DNA of 64,000 nucleotides from Chloroflexi bacterium HGW-Chloroflexi-4. GTDB taxonomy: Bacteria > Chloroflexota > Anaerolineae > Anaerolineales > Anaerolineaceae. The first letter of the stretch is position 1. Every line of letters begins with the position of its first letter. The notes beneath the pieces are model-generated. The model made no database searches. It saw only the letters and a program-made list of their open reading frames with translations, and was not told the DNA's origin. The translations under genes and the position numbers were made by a program. Of this stretch, positions 53,065-61,195 are shown in pieces. The stretch spans positions 16,479 to 80,478 of the forward strand of contig PHBW01000016.1 of assembly GCA_002840715.1 (NCBI GenBank), given 5' to 3'.

Positions 53065-53454
53065 CTAGAGCGGTTCGCAAAACTCCAGTGTGACGTTGTT
53101 GGGGTCGAGAAAGAGCATCACTCGAGCGCCAAGATTTGGCAGGTCGCAGGTTGCCAAGGTGATTTCCACACCTTGCGAGCGAAGATAGGCTTCGTGCGCC
53201 GCCACATCTTTCACTTCAAATGCAAGATGGCGCAGCCCAACTTCTGATTCCAGTCGTGTCATGCTTGTGTTTTTTCCGCGGTAATCAAATAATTCAAGCC
53301 GTGAGCCATCTGGCAGTCCGAAATAGGTGATGTCAAAATCTCCGCAATCAACAGTTTCTTGCTGGGTCAGCCCAAGAATGCGGCTATAAAAATCATAAGA
53401 TTTTGCGGCGTCGCTGATATTAATGGATACGTGGTTGATCTTTTCAATTATCAA
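53065..53454 (-). CDS. VOC-family (glyoxalase/dioxygenase fold) metalloprotein
   Basis: The 129-residue protein has the repeated beta-alpha-beta-beta-beta fold: INHVSINISDAAKSYDFYSR with His7, RLELFDY, GLRHLAFEVKD with a second His, and TLEFCEP with Glu at the end. His, Glu, His, Glu ligands fit a divalent metal site as in methylmalonyl-CoA epimerase or glyoxalase I. Within the module it could epimerise or isomerise an intermediate or clear a reactive aldehyde. Module A has no counterpart. Confidence 0.82.
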   Translation of the reverse strand: MIIEKINHVSINISDAAKSYDFYSRILGLTQQETVDCGDFDITYFGLPDGSRLELFDYRGKNTSMTRLESEVGLRHLAFEVKDVAAHEAYLRSQGVEITLATCDLPNLGARVMLFLDPNNVTLEFCEPL

Positions 53455-53473
53455 GACTTGACTCCAAAAAGGT

Positions 53474-53507
53474 TGTCCTCATTGAATCCTTTGATTCAAT
53501 GAGGACA
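53474..53507 (-). terminator. Stable hairpin between the dehydrogenase and VOC genes
   Basis: A perfect 15-bp stem (53474-53488 with 53493-53507) with a 4-base loop lies just after the dehydrogenase stop. On the minus strand it is followed by ACCTTTTTGG, a short U tract. It may partly terminate the operon or protect the upstream mRNA end. Confidence 0.6.
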
Positions 53508-53514
53508 TTAGTGA

Positions 53515-54573
53515 TTAGAGAATTTCGCGTTTTGAAATTTCAGGGGAAACAAAGATTTTGAACAGATCAGGATCACGACGCAGTTCATGCAGTGCCCATT
53601 CCAAATCTTCGAGGGGAACCTTCATTGAGAACAAAGGTTTCGGATCGATGCGGCCATTTTCAATCAGGGTAATGGATTCTGGCCAATCGGGTCCGGCGCC
53701 GGCGCAAGAACCGGTCACTTTTTTCTCACCGAGCACGAAATCAAGCGGACGAATCTGCATGAAATCACCGTCGCCTGCGATACCAAAAGCATCCAGGGTA
53801 CCGCCGGGGCGGAGCATATCCCAGGCTTGCTGGTAGGTCTTTGACTTGCCCACGGCTTCGATGACGTAATCTGCACCGCGTCCGCCGGTCAGTTTCTTGA
53901 CTTCAGCTACGGGGTCGGCCACTTCGTTGATATTGATAATCACATCTGCGCCCATTTGTTTGGCAATGTTGAGACGTTTAGCGTTATCACCGATCACAAT
54001 CACGGGTGCACAGGCACGTAACACAGCCATGCGGGCATGCAACACACCGAGGCCACAGCCGATGACCGCTACACTGCTGGCCAGTTTGGCGTTCATGGCC
54101 TTGGCGGCATGAATACAGCAGGAGACCGGTTCAATGAAAGCGCCTTCTTCAAAACTAAGTTTGTCAGGCAGAACATGCACGAGTCTGGCGGGTGCTTTGA
54201 CATATTCGGCAAAAGATCCGTCGGTGTGGATGCCAAGCTGGGTGAAGTTGGGGCATTGCAGGCTGGCGCCGTTCATACAATAGAAGCAGGTTCCGCACGA
54301 CATGTTGATGTCGGCAGTCACTCGGTCACCGGCTTTGACACGGGTGACGTTCTTACCGGTCTCGGCGATGACACCAGAAAATTCGTGGCCGGCGATCATG
54401 GGCAGCTTGTCGGCAGAGTACCAGCCGTTATAGATGCTCCAATCTGTGCCGCAAATGCCGGTGTTTTTTACTTTGATCAATACTTCATCCGGTCCGATTT
54501 GGGGGATGGGAACTTCTTTGACCACGATCTTTTTAATTGCTTCAAACACTGCAGCTTTCATCATTTGAGCCAT
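53515..54573 (-). CDS. Zinc-dependent medium-chain sugar/polyol dehydrogenase (module B)
   Basis: The 352-residue protein has catalytic zinc ligands in TGICGTD and GHEFSG, structural zinc ligands in MSCGTCFYCMNGASLQC, and AVIGCGLGVLHARM as the nucleotide site. LGIHTDGSFAEYVKAPARLV is nearly shared with the module A enzyme (GIHVNGAFAEYVKAPARNC), showing they are paralogues. It probably oxidises a polyol or sugar hydroxyl. It lies 27 bases from the epimerase gene. Confidence 0.9.
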   Translation of the reverse strand: MAQMMKAAVFEAIKKIVVKEVPIPQIGPDEVLIKVKNTGICGTDWSIYNGWYSADKLPMIAGHEFSGVIAETGKNVTRVKAGDRVTADINMSCGTCFYCMNGASLQCPNFTQLGIHTDGSFAEYVKAPARLVHVLPDKLSFEEGAFIEPVSCCIHAAKAMNAKLASSVAVIGCGLGVLHARMAVLRACAPVIVIGDNAKRLNIAKQMGADVIININEVADPVAEVKKLTGGRGADYVIEAVGKSKTYQQAWDMLRPGGTLDAFGIAGDGDFMQIRPLDFVLGEKKVTGSCAGAGPDWPESITLIENGRIDPKPLFSMKVPLEDLEWALHELRRDPDLFKIFVSPEISKREIL

Positions 54574-54600
54574 GGATTCTTCTCCTTAAAGTTAATTGTG

Positions 54601-55572
54601 TTAATTGAACAAAACGTCGTTCCGGCCCTCATAAGGTTTTTCGATCATGAGGGGTTTCAAAAAGGCGATGGTCTTGGTGATGCCGTCATGGCGGCTCATG
54701 GTCACATCTTCATGCTCGTAGCTCATGACGTAGTCGTAACCTACCATTGAAAGCTCGGTGATGACTTTCTTCCAGGGCACTGAACCCCAACCGGGAATGC
54801 GGAAGCGAAAGCCGCGGTCTAAACGCTGCCAATCACCCTGGGGAATCAATCCGGAGCGTCGTACATTGTGGGCAACGATCTCGCCGTCTTTGGCGTGAAC
54901 GTGATAAATGCGATTTCCGAGGGCATCAATGAAGTTTTCAACATCAATACCGAGGTAGATGAGGTTGGCAGGGTCAAAGTTGAAACCGAATTCCTTGCGG
55001 TTGCCCATCAGTTCAACAGCTCGCAAGGCGGTTTCGACGTTGTAAACCAATTCGTTGGGATGAGGTTCATGAGCGAATTTAACGCCGTATTCGGCAAATT
55101 TATCCAAAATCTTGCCCCAGCGTTCGACAAATTCGACTTCCATATCTGACCAGCCCTTGGAATAAGGCCAGGGGAAGAAGCGGCCAAAGTTCTCGCAGCC
55201 GATGAAACCGGTCACCACGGGTACTTCCAAAGCATTCGCGGCCTGGGCGGTTTTGATCATGCGTTCCGTACCAAATTTGATCTTTTCTTCTTTGGTGCCG
55301 GTGCAGATGGCGTCTGTATCTTTGCCATAGGGTCCAAGTACAATCTGACCTTCGGGGTGGTTGGCGAGGGCGGAGATGGTCAGACCATAAGAGTTGGTCA
55401 TTTTTTTGAACTCGGCGGCTTTATTGCCTTTTACTACTTCCTCGATATCCAGATGAGGGTTGCCGGCAAAGGCAGGAACTTCAACTGCCTGATAGCCAAG
55501 GCCTGATGCCATTTTGTAGACTTCTTCGATTTGCAGGTCCAAATAAGTCGCGGTAAAAAGTCCGATTTTCAT
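54601..55572 (-). CDS. TIM-barrel sugar phosphate isomerase/epimerase (module B)
   Basis: The 323-residue protein matches the module A epimerase throughout: NFGRFFPWPYSKGW, KFAEYGVKFAHEPHPNELVY, FNFDPANLIYLGI, HVHAKDGEIV, SYEHEDVTMSRHDG and the tail PYEGRNDVLFN. The four metal ligands Glu, Asp, His and Glu are present. It sits between the kinase and dehydrogenase genes in the same relative order as in module A. Confidence 0.88.
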   Translation of the reverse strand: MKIGLFTATYLDLQIEEVYKMASGLGYQAVEVPAFAGNPHLDIEEVVKGNKAAEFKKMTNSYGLTISALANHPEGQIVLGPYGKDTDAICTGTKEEKIKFGTERMIKTAQAANALEVPVVTGFIGCENFGRFFPWPYSKGWSDMEVEFVERWGKILDKFAEYGVKFAHEPHPNELVYNVETALRAVELMGNRKEFGFNFDPANLIYLGIDVENFIDALGNRIYHVHAKDGEIVAHNVRRSGLIPQGDWQRLDRGFRFRIPGWGSVPWKKVITELSMVGYDYVMSYEHEDVTMSRHDGITKTIAFLKPLMIEKPYEGRNDVLFN

Positions 55573-55657
55573 GTGTTTGTTCCTTTCGTAGATTAAATGT
55601 TTTTATGAGTGAACAATTAGTTGAATTCCGGTATTGCTGCTTCGTTTTGGATCAGAA

Positions 55658-57196
55658 TCAAATTTCTAATGCATGCAGTTTCTCGCTTATCGTGGCAAGT
55701 TGTTCTGTAGCCTCCGCAAAAATCGGGATCAATTTTTCGTATTTCTGATGGTTTTCTTTAATGGGCTCAACAAGTTCGATGGTTTTATGGATCTCGTCAA
55801 TCTTGTCGAAGTTTTGCCACAAACCAACACCGACCGCAGCCACGGCGGCAGCGCCAAGTGCGCCGGCATCCTGATCAATGTTGGTTTTGAGGATTTTAGT
55901 GTTGAAGACATCAGCGAAAATTCCAAGGTAAAAACGGCTCTTGGCGCCGCCACCGACAAAAAGGATTTCATCTTCAAGTTTGGTGTACTTACGCAGCAAA
56001 TCAAGTCGAAGTCGCAGATTCATGACAATGCCTTCCATGGCGCTGCGGATGAGCTCAGGTTTGCCGTGTTTCAGGTCAAGCCCCAGGTAAGCGCCGCGCA
56101 GATGCACACTGCTGTCTTGGGATGTTCCGCCTGCCAGGCTGGGATTGAAGATGAGTTTGTTCGAGCCGATAGGTGCTTGTTCGGCATATTCATTCATGAG
56201 TACATAAATATCTTTGCCGGTTTTCTGCGCTTCATTGTCGAGAAGCTCACAAAATTGGTCTTTGACCCATGAATAGGTGGTTCCTGCAGAAAAAATGCTG
56301 ACTGCAGATGTAAACATGTTTGGTACGACATGAGTGAAGACATAAGGTTTGTATTGTTTATCCAGAACTGGCTGCTCGGAGGATACTGCAATCCAGGCGG
56401 CGGAACCGAGTGACGTGTAAACCCGCCCGTCCCTGGTGTTTTTGGCGCCAAGGGCCATGCATGAATTATCCACGCCGCCGCAAACCACCTTAACGCTGGT
56501 TGGAAGACCCAATTCTTTGGCTACTTCAGGCAGCAGCTCACCCAGAACGGCGGTGGAGGGCAATATTTCAGGCCAAATCTCGTCTGACAATCCACTGGCC
56601 TTGATGAAATCTTGTTTGTATTGCCAGGCTTTGAGGTCATAAACACCGGTGCCGGAAGCATAGGAATAATCGGTGGCAATTTTGCCGGTGAGTTTCAGAT
56701 TAATAAAATCTTTGGTGCCGATCACTTTGTAGATTTGGTTAAACATTTCAGGTTCATGGGTTCGATACCACATGATTTTGAAAACGGTATAAAGAGGCGC
56801 CGGAAAACCATTGCCCGTGGTGAGATACCATTGATCGGCATCCACGTGCTTGAAAAATGCTTCAGCCTCTTTTTGTGCACGCACATCCGACCAAATGGGG
56901 GTGGTTTCGCGCAAGAGGTTGCCGCTGCGATCCACCGGTACTGCGCCAAGGCTGTGGCCTGAGATGCCCAGCCCAACAATCGTGTTTACATCCACTTTGC
57001 TTTGGTCAATCAATAGCCGGGTGCTTTCAACCACGGCGTTCCACCAATCGACCGGTTTCTGTTCGTGCCAGCCTACTTCAGGATAGATGGTGTCATATCC
57101 GACAAAGACATTAGCCAAACAGCGTCCGTCAGCGTCGTAGAGAGAAGCTTTGTTTCCACCAGTACCAAGATCAAAGGAAATGATTTTTTTGTCCAT
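55658..57196 (-). CDS. FGGY-family carbohydrate kinase, xylulokinase-like (module B)
   Basis: The 512-residue protein has IISFDLGTGGNKASLYD, GWHEQKPVDWW, GHSLG, PIWSDVRAQKEAEAFF, CGGVDNSCMALG and VGGGAKSRFYLGIFADVFN. It is clearly paralogous to the module A kinase but not closely identical, so substrates may differ. In this pathway it would activate a ketose or deoxy sugar for the DeoC-type aldolase encoded just upstream. Confidence 0.89.
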   Translation of the reverse strand: MDKKIISFDLGTGGNKASLYDADGRCLANVFVGYDTIYPEVGWHEQKPVDWWNAVVESTRLLIDQSKVDVNTIVGLGISGHSLGAVPVDRSGNLLRETTPIWSDVRAQKEAEAFFKHVDADQWYLTTGNGFPAPLYTVFKIMWYRTHEPEMFNQIYKVIGTKDFINLKLTGKIATDYSYASGTGVYDLKAWQYKQDFIKASGLSDEIWPEILPSTAVLGELLPEVAKELGLPTSVKVVCGGVDNSCMALGAKNTRDGRVYTSLGSAAWIAVSSEQPVLDKQYKPYVFTHVVPNMFTSAVSIFSAGTTYSWVKDQFCELLDNEAQKTGKDIYVLMNEYAEQAPIGSNKLIFNPSLAGGTSQDSSVHLRGAYLGLDLKHGKPELIRSAMEGIVMNLRLRLDLLRKYTKLEDEILFVGGGAKSRFYLGIFADVFNTKILKTNIDQDAGALGAAAVAAVGVGLWQNFDKIDEIHKTIELVEPIKENHQKYEKLIPIFAEATEQLATISEKLHALEI

Positions 57197-57237
57197 GCAT
57201 AAACCTTATGTTTGTTTAGAAATCAAATCGAAAATAG

Positions 57238-57933
57238 TTAAACTTCTACGCCTTCAGGTAAAGCCATACATTCTTTGACGATACTGATGCCGCTTTTGAG
57301 ATTGACGCCAAAGCGGCGCGCACCAGCCTGATACATGGCCACCAGCGTCTCCAGATTGCGGATGCCGCCTGAGGCTTTAATTTTGGCTTTATCGCCGACA
57401 AAAGACCTGATTAGTTTCACATCTTCAAGACTGGTGGGGCGGTCAGCCCAACCGGTGCCGGTTTTAACAAAGGTGGCATCGGCGGCGACAGAAATGGCAC
57501 AGGCTTGTTCCACTTCAGCGGGGGTGAGGTACATCACTTCAATGATGACCTTGACGGGCAGGGGTTTGATCACCTGAATGACAGCGTTGAGATCAGCTTG
57601 AACTTCATCAATCAGCCCTGAGCGGAGTTTTCCGATGTTCAGCACCACATCAATTTCATCACAACCTTCATTTTTCATGTCTTGGGCTTGAAAGACCTTG
57701 GTTTTGGTCGAGTCTGAGCCAGATGGAAAACTGACATTACCGACGATGCGAATATTGGGTGAGCCTGCAAGCAACTGTTTGGTATAAGGAATGAAGCATT
57801 GCATCACCGAAACCTGTCCAAACTGATATTCTTTGGCGGCTTTAACCATTTCTTCAATGTCTGTCTTGTTTGAAATTGTACGAACACAAGACAAATCAAT
57901 CATTTTTGCAACTTCTTGAGCTGATAAAAACAT
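57238..57933 (-). CDS. DeoC-family aldolase (module B)
   Basis: The 231-residue protein has the Schiff-base Lys in DATFVKTGTGW and the second Lys in KIKASGGIRN, with VSFPSGSDSTKTK and EIDVVLNIGKL as further DeoC blocks. It is somewhat closer to canonical deoxyribose-phosphate aldolase than the module A copy. It precedes the kinase by 41 bases, whereas in module A the aldolase follows the dehydrogenase. Confidence 0.9.
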   Translation of the reverse strand: MFLSAQEVAKMIDLSCVRTISNKTDIEEMVKAAKEYQFGQVSVMQCFIPYTKQLLAGSPNIRIVGNVSFPSGSDSTKTKVFQAQDMKNEGCDEIDVVLNIGKLRSGLIDEVQADLNAVIQVIKPLPVKVIIEVMYLTPAEVEQACAISVAADATFVKTGTGWADRPTSLEDVKLIRSFVGDKAKIKASGGIRNLETLVAMYQAGARRFGVNLKSGISIVKECMALPEGVEV

Positions 57934-57972
57934 ACTTCAAATCCTTATTTCAAATGATTTGGTACTAAAAAT

Positions 57973-58932
57973 TTACTTGCCTCGAACAGAAGAAGCAGCT
58001 TCATTGAGCTTGTCAAAAAGTGCTGGGGTCAGGTCAAAGTGCAGCACCTGGGCAACCACTTGCGTCCATCCGTGCACGAAATAGATCCAGCCGTCTTCGA
58101 CTTTGACGTTGCGGCTTTCCACCTGTGCCAGAGATTGATGCAAATAATCCAGTTCGCCGCGATAGTTGAACTCCCACGAAACACTGTTCATCGGGAATTT
58201 GCCTTCCCAGGTGATGGGTGAGCCTGGTGTGTCTTTGCCCATGCCGGTCGCATTGATGATCACGCTATAGGGAGGGAATTTTTCCATGATCGCATCGTTC
58301 ACCTTTGAGTCAGCATTGCAGATGTATTCGATTTCAATATCCGTTTTAAGGTTGCTGACCATCTCTTTGGCGTGATCCAAACGGCCTTGTGAACGATTGA
58401 CAAAGGTGAACTTGGAGGGGCGATCACCTTTATCCTTTTTGTTTATCAGGTGCAGCAGGGTCGCAATGGCTGAGCCGCCAGCCCCGAAACACAATACCTG
58501 ACCACCTGTTTTAGCAAAATAATCTTTTTCAATAATGGCATCCAGACTGGCGCCGGAGGTGAGAGGATCTTTAGCATGGCCTTCAAGACGGCCATCCAGT
58601 TTAGAGATGCTTGAAATTTCATCAGTGATCATGGCGTAAGGATCGAGATATTCAAACATGTCTCGGGAAGCTGCCAACAGATCGATTTTGTGGGTGGTTA
58701 CCAGTGCGCCCAATGAATTGGGATCATATTTAATCTGAGCAACCGCTTGACGGTACACCTCAGGGTCGTCATGGATTTTGCAGTCGACACCTTCCATTAC
58801 GACTTCTTCTCTGCCCAACACTTTCATCCATAATGGAAAGACTTTCATGATGGAGGATTTACCGGTGGTAACACCAATGAAGTAGAAAGTAGGCACTTCT
58901 TTTTTTGTGATTTGATAATTTTCGTTACTCAT
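57973..58932 (-). CDS. Shikimate-dehydrogenase-like NAD(P) oxidoreductase
   Basis: The 319-residue protein has the two-domain layout of AroE. GALVTTHKID matches the VTxPHK active-site loop with Lys, VLCFGAGGSAIATLLHL is the nucleotide site, and INATGMGKDTPGSP matches the NATxxGM loop. The N-terminal substrate loop usually reading SxSP is K-S-S-I-M here, and the gene lies in a sugar operon away from aromatic biosynthesis genes, so a substrate other than shikimate, such as a cyclitol, keto-acid or quinate-like compound, is likely. Confidence 0.78.
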   Translation of the reverse strand: MSNENYQITKKEVPTFYFIGVTTGKSSIMKVFPLWMKVLGREEVVMEGVDCKIHDDPEVYRQAVAQIKYDPNSLGALVTTHKIDLLAASRDMFEYLDPYAMITDEISSISKLDGRLEGHAKDPLTSGASLDAIIEKDYFAKTGGQVLCFGAGGSAIATLLHLINKKDKGDRPSKFTFVNRSQGRLDHAKEMVSNLKTDIEIEYICNADSKVNDAIMEKFPPYSVIINATGMGKDTPGSPITWEGKFPMNSVSWEFNYRGELDYLHQSLAQVESRNVKVEDGWIYFVHGWTQVVAQVLHFDLTPALFDKLNEAASSVRGK

Positions 58933-58950
58933 AAATGACTCCTCAATGGA

Positions 58951-59598
58951 TTATTTTCTGGATGCGTTCACAACTTCAACAAAAGCCGCAGCAAGTTTTG
59001 AGATTTCTTCAAATTTGCCGTCTTTTGCCAATTGGGGAGGGCAAAGTTCACCGCCTGCGCCAACCGCAACCACACCAGTGGCAAACCATTCAGCCACGTT
59101 ACCGGCATTCACCCCACCGGTCGGCATCATAGGGATGTAGGGGAAGGGTCCCTTGAGTGCCTTGATATAAGCAGGTCCGCCCAATGATCCAGGGAATACT
59201 TTGATCACATCCACGCCCATGGTATAGGCTTGAAAAACTTCGGTCGGGGTTAGAGCGCCGGCCATGGTGAGAAGCCCACTGTCAACCATCCCTTTAACCA
59301 GGTTGGGTTCACAAATGGGGCTGACCAAGAAATGGGCACCTGCTTTTTTGGCAGATTGCGCTTGTTCAGGTTTGGTCAGGGTACCCATGCCGAGCACAAT
59401 GGAATCGCCAAATTTATTGGCCAAGGTTTGAACCACTTCTTCAGCATTTGGGGTGCTATATGTGATTTCGATGCCCAGCACTCCGCCGGCCACCAAGGCT
59501 TCCACCATTTTTACAGTTAATTCAGGAGACGGTCCGCGGATGACGGCTAACAGACCCAGGGCTTTTACTTTTTCCAACATTTCCAGTTTATTCATCAT
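58951..59598 (-). CDS. eda: KDPG/KHG aldolase family protein
   Basis: The 215-residue protein has the Arg in LLAVIRGPSPE, Glu in GIEITYSTPNAEEV and Schiff-base Lys in DVIKVFPGSLGGPAYIKAL, the class I KDPG aldolase set. It cleaves a 2-keto-3-deoxy-phosphosugar acid into pyruvate and an aldehyde phosphate. It starts 19 bases upstream of the AroE-like gene. The presence of a lactonase and sugar dehydrogenases upstream fits an acid-forming oxidative pathway. Confidence 0.9.
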   Translation of the reverse strand: MMNKLEMLEKVKALGLLAVIRGPSPELTVKMVEALVAGGVLGIEITYSTPNAEEVVQTLANKFGDSIVLGMGTLTKPEQAQSAKKAGAHFLVSPICEPNLVKGMVDSGLLTMAGALTPTEVFQAYTMGVDVIKVFPGSLGGPAYIKALKGPFPYIPMMPTGGVNAGNVAEWFATGVVAVGAGGELCPPQLAKDGKFEEISKLAAAFVEVVNASRK

Positions 59599-59621
59599 TT
59601 ACTCCATTGTTTCGGATTAAT

Positions 59622-60587
59622 TTATGCAACGCGGTATAACGGTTTTTCGTCTTTCAAAACTGCCAGACAGTCTTTCATCGCCAACCAGCCCATGTTGCTG
59701 GTTGCACCATCAGTTTGAGCGCCGAGGTGAGGGGTGGCGATGACATTCGGCAGAGCCAGCAGCGGATTATTCGGATCGGGGGGTTCGACGATGAAGGCAT
59801 CCAAACCGGCACCTTTAAGGCGGCCGCTTTGAAGTGCTTTTAACAAGGCTTCTTCATTGATGGCTTCACCGCGAGAGGTATTGACCAGATAAGAACCTTT
59901 TTTCATTTTGTTCAAAAAGGCTTCATCCACGATGCCGCGGGTTTCGGGCAGCAGCGGCAAATGAAGGCTGACAAAATCAGCGGCAGCGATCACCTGATCC
60001 ATGTCGGCGAGGGTGATTTGATTATCCAGTGCGAACTGTTTGTCAGCATATGGATCAAATGCCAGAATCTTGCAGTCAAAGCCGGCCAGACGGCGGGCGA
60101 GCTGTTTGCCAATTGCGCCAAGCCCCAGAATGCCAATGGTCTTGCCTTCAAGGCTGACCCCTGAATAGCGCGGCCATTTGCCCTGGTGAACGGCATCCAC
60201 TGCTTCGGGGATTTGCCTGGCAAGCGCCAAAATCAAACCGAGGGCTAGTTCTGCCACAGATACTGAATTTGCACCAGGGGTATTGGTCACCACAATGTTT
60301 TTGTTTTTTGCTGCTTCAAGATCAACGTTATCGAAGCCAACGCCGTAGCGTGCAATAACTTTTAGTTTGTCAGCGGTTTTAAGTGCGGAGGCATCAATTA
60401 TATCTAAACCGGCGATGTAACCATCAATTCCAGGCAGCAATCCGGCGACTTCCGCAGAGGTAAGGGGTTTTCCAGTGGGATTGTAGATCACTTCTCCAAC
60501 CAGAGCTTCCAACTCCGTTTTCAAGCGGGCGTCATTTTTACCGTAGGAGGTGGGTGAAACCAATAAGCGACATTCTTTGAGATTCAT
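59622..60587 (-). CDS. D-2-hydroxyacid dehydrogenase (phosphoglycerate dehydrogenase-like)
   Basis: The 321-residue protein has GILGLGAIGKQLARRLAGFD as the NAD-binding motif, catalytic Arg in NTSRGEAINEEAL and His in ATPHLGAQT, with the usual Glu between. There is no C-terminal ACT domain, so it is not a regulated serine-pathway SerA. It probably interconverts a 2-keto acid (glyoxylate, hydroxypyruvate or a sugar-derived keto acid) and its hydroxy acid. FDPYAD after the nucleotide site favours NAD. Confidence 0.88.
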   Translation of the reverse strand: MNLKECRLLVSPTSYGKNDARLKTELEALVGEVIYNPTGKPLTSAEVAGLLPGIDGYIAGLDIIDASALKTADKLKVIARYGVGFDNVDLEAAKNKNIVVTNTPGANSVSVAELALGLILALARQIPEAVDAVHQGKWPRYSGVSLEGKTIGILGLGAIGKQLARRLAGFDCKILAFDPYADKQFALDNQITLADMDQVIAAADFVSLHLPLLPETRGIVDEAFLNKMKKGSYLVNTSRGEAINEEALLKALQSGRLKGAGLDAFIVEPPDPNNPLLALPNVIATPHLGAQTDGATSNMGWLAMKDCLAVLKDEKPLYRVA

Positions 60588-60599
60588 TGATCCTCCTGC

Positions 60600-61172
60600 C
60601 TACTTTACACGTGGATTGTCGATAATCTCCGGACCGTTTTCGCCTTCAACCACCAGCTTGCGAAAACCTGTTTTTTCAATGGTACCGTAATCGTGGCCTG
60701 CATTGGCAGGGTATGCGAAAAAGGTAACCAGGTCCTCCTGACGTGAAGTACAGACAGATCGATGTGCCCATCTCGGTGGAACATAGAGAACTTTTCCGGG
60801 TGACAAGGGTTCCACTGAGGTTTCACCCTCGGGGGTTTCCATCACCATGTAGCCTTCACCCTTGAGGGTGTAATATATTTCGGAGGTATCAAGTACGGAA
60901 TGGAAATGGCCTTTGGTCATAAAGAACTCGTTGCCAACCTTGCCCGGATGAACGATGGAAATGCCCATCAATAATTCGCCTTCAACTTCAGGGCGTTTAA
61001 TCTCGTAAACTTCATAGATCAAGCTATCTTCTTGATTTAGCATTTTGTTGTAAGTTGCTTCATCAAGGAATTGACCTTTTAATGCGGACAAAGTGCGTTT
61101 GATATGGTTATCAACTCGTGAAGGGATTACATGTGGTATCGGAATTGTGAAAGAAAAAGGTAAGTCACTCAT
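60600..61172 (-). CDS. Cupin-type glucose-6-phosphate isomerase family protein
   Basis: The 190-residue protein resembles the archaeal-type cupin phosphoglucose isomerase: MTKGHFHSVLDTSEIYYTL in pieces (TKGHFH, SEIYYTLKGEGYMVME), PGKVLYVPPRWAHRSVC and YPANAGHDYGTIEKTGF. His, His, Glu and His ligands bind a metal ion. The reaction would be isomerisation of an aldose and ketose phosphate. Start has a near ribosome-binding site and it lies 12 bases from the next gene. A non-classical substrate is possible in this operon. Confidence 0.85.
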   Translation of the reverse strand: MSDLPFSFTIPIPHVIPSRVDNHIKRTLSALKGQFLDEATYNKMLNQEDSLIYEVYEIKRPEVEGELLMGISIVHPGKVGNEFFMTKGHFHSVLDTSEIYYTLKGEGYMVMETPEGETSVEPLSPGKVLYVPPRWAHRSVCTSRQEDLVTFFAYPANAGHDYGTIEKTGFRKLVVEGENGPEIIDNPRVK

Positions 61173-61195
61173 ATTATTGGCTCCAGTAAGTAGGG

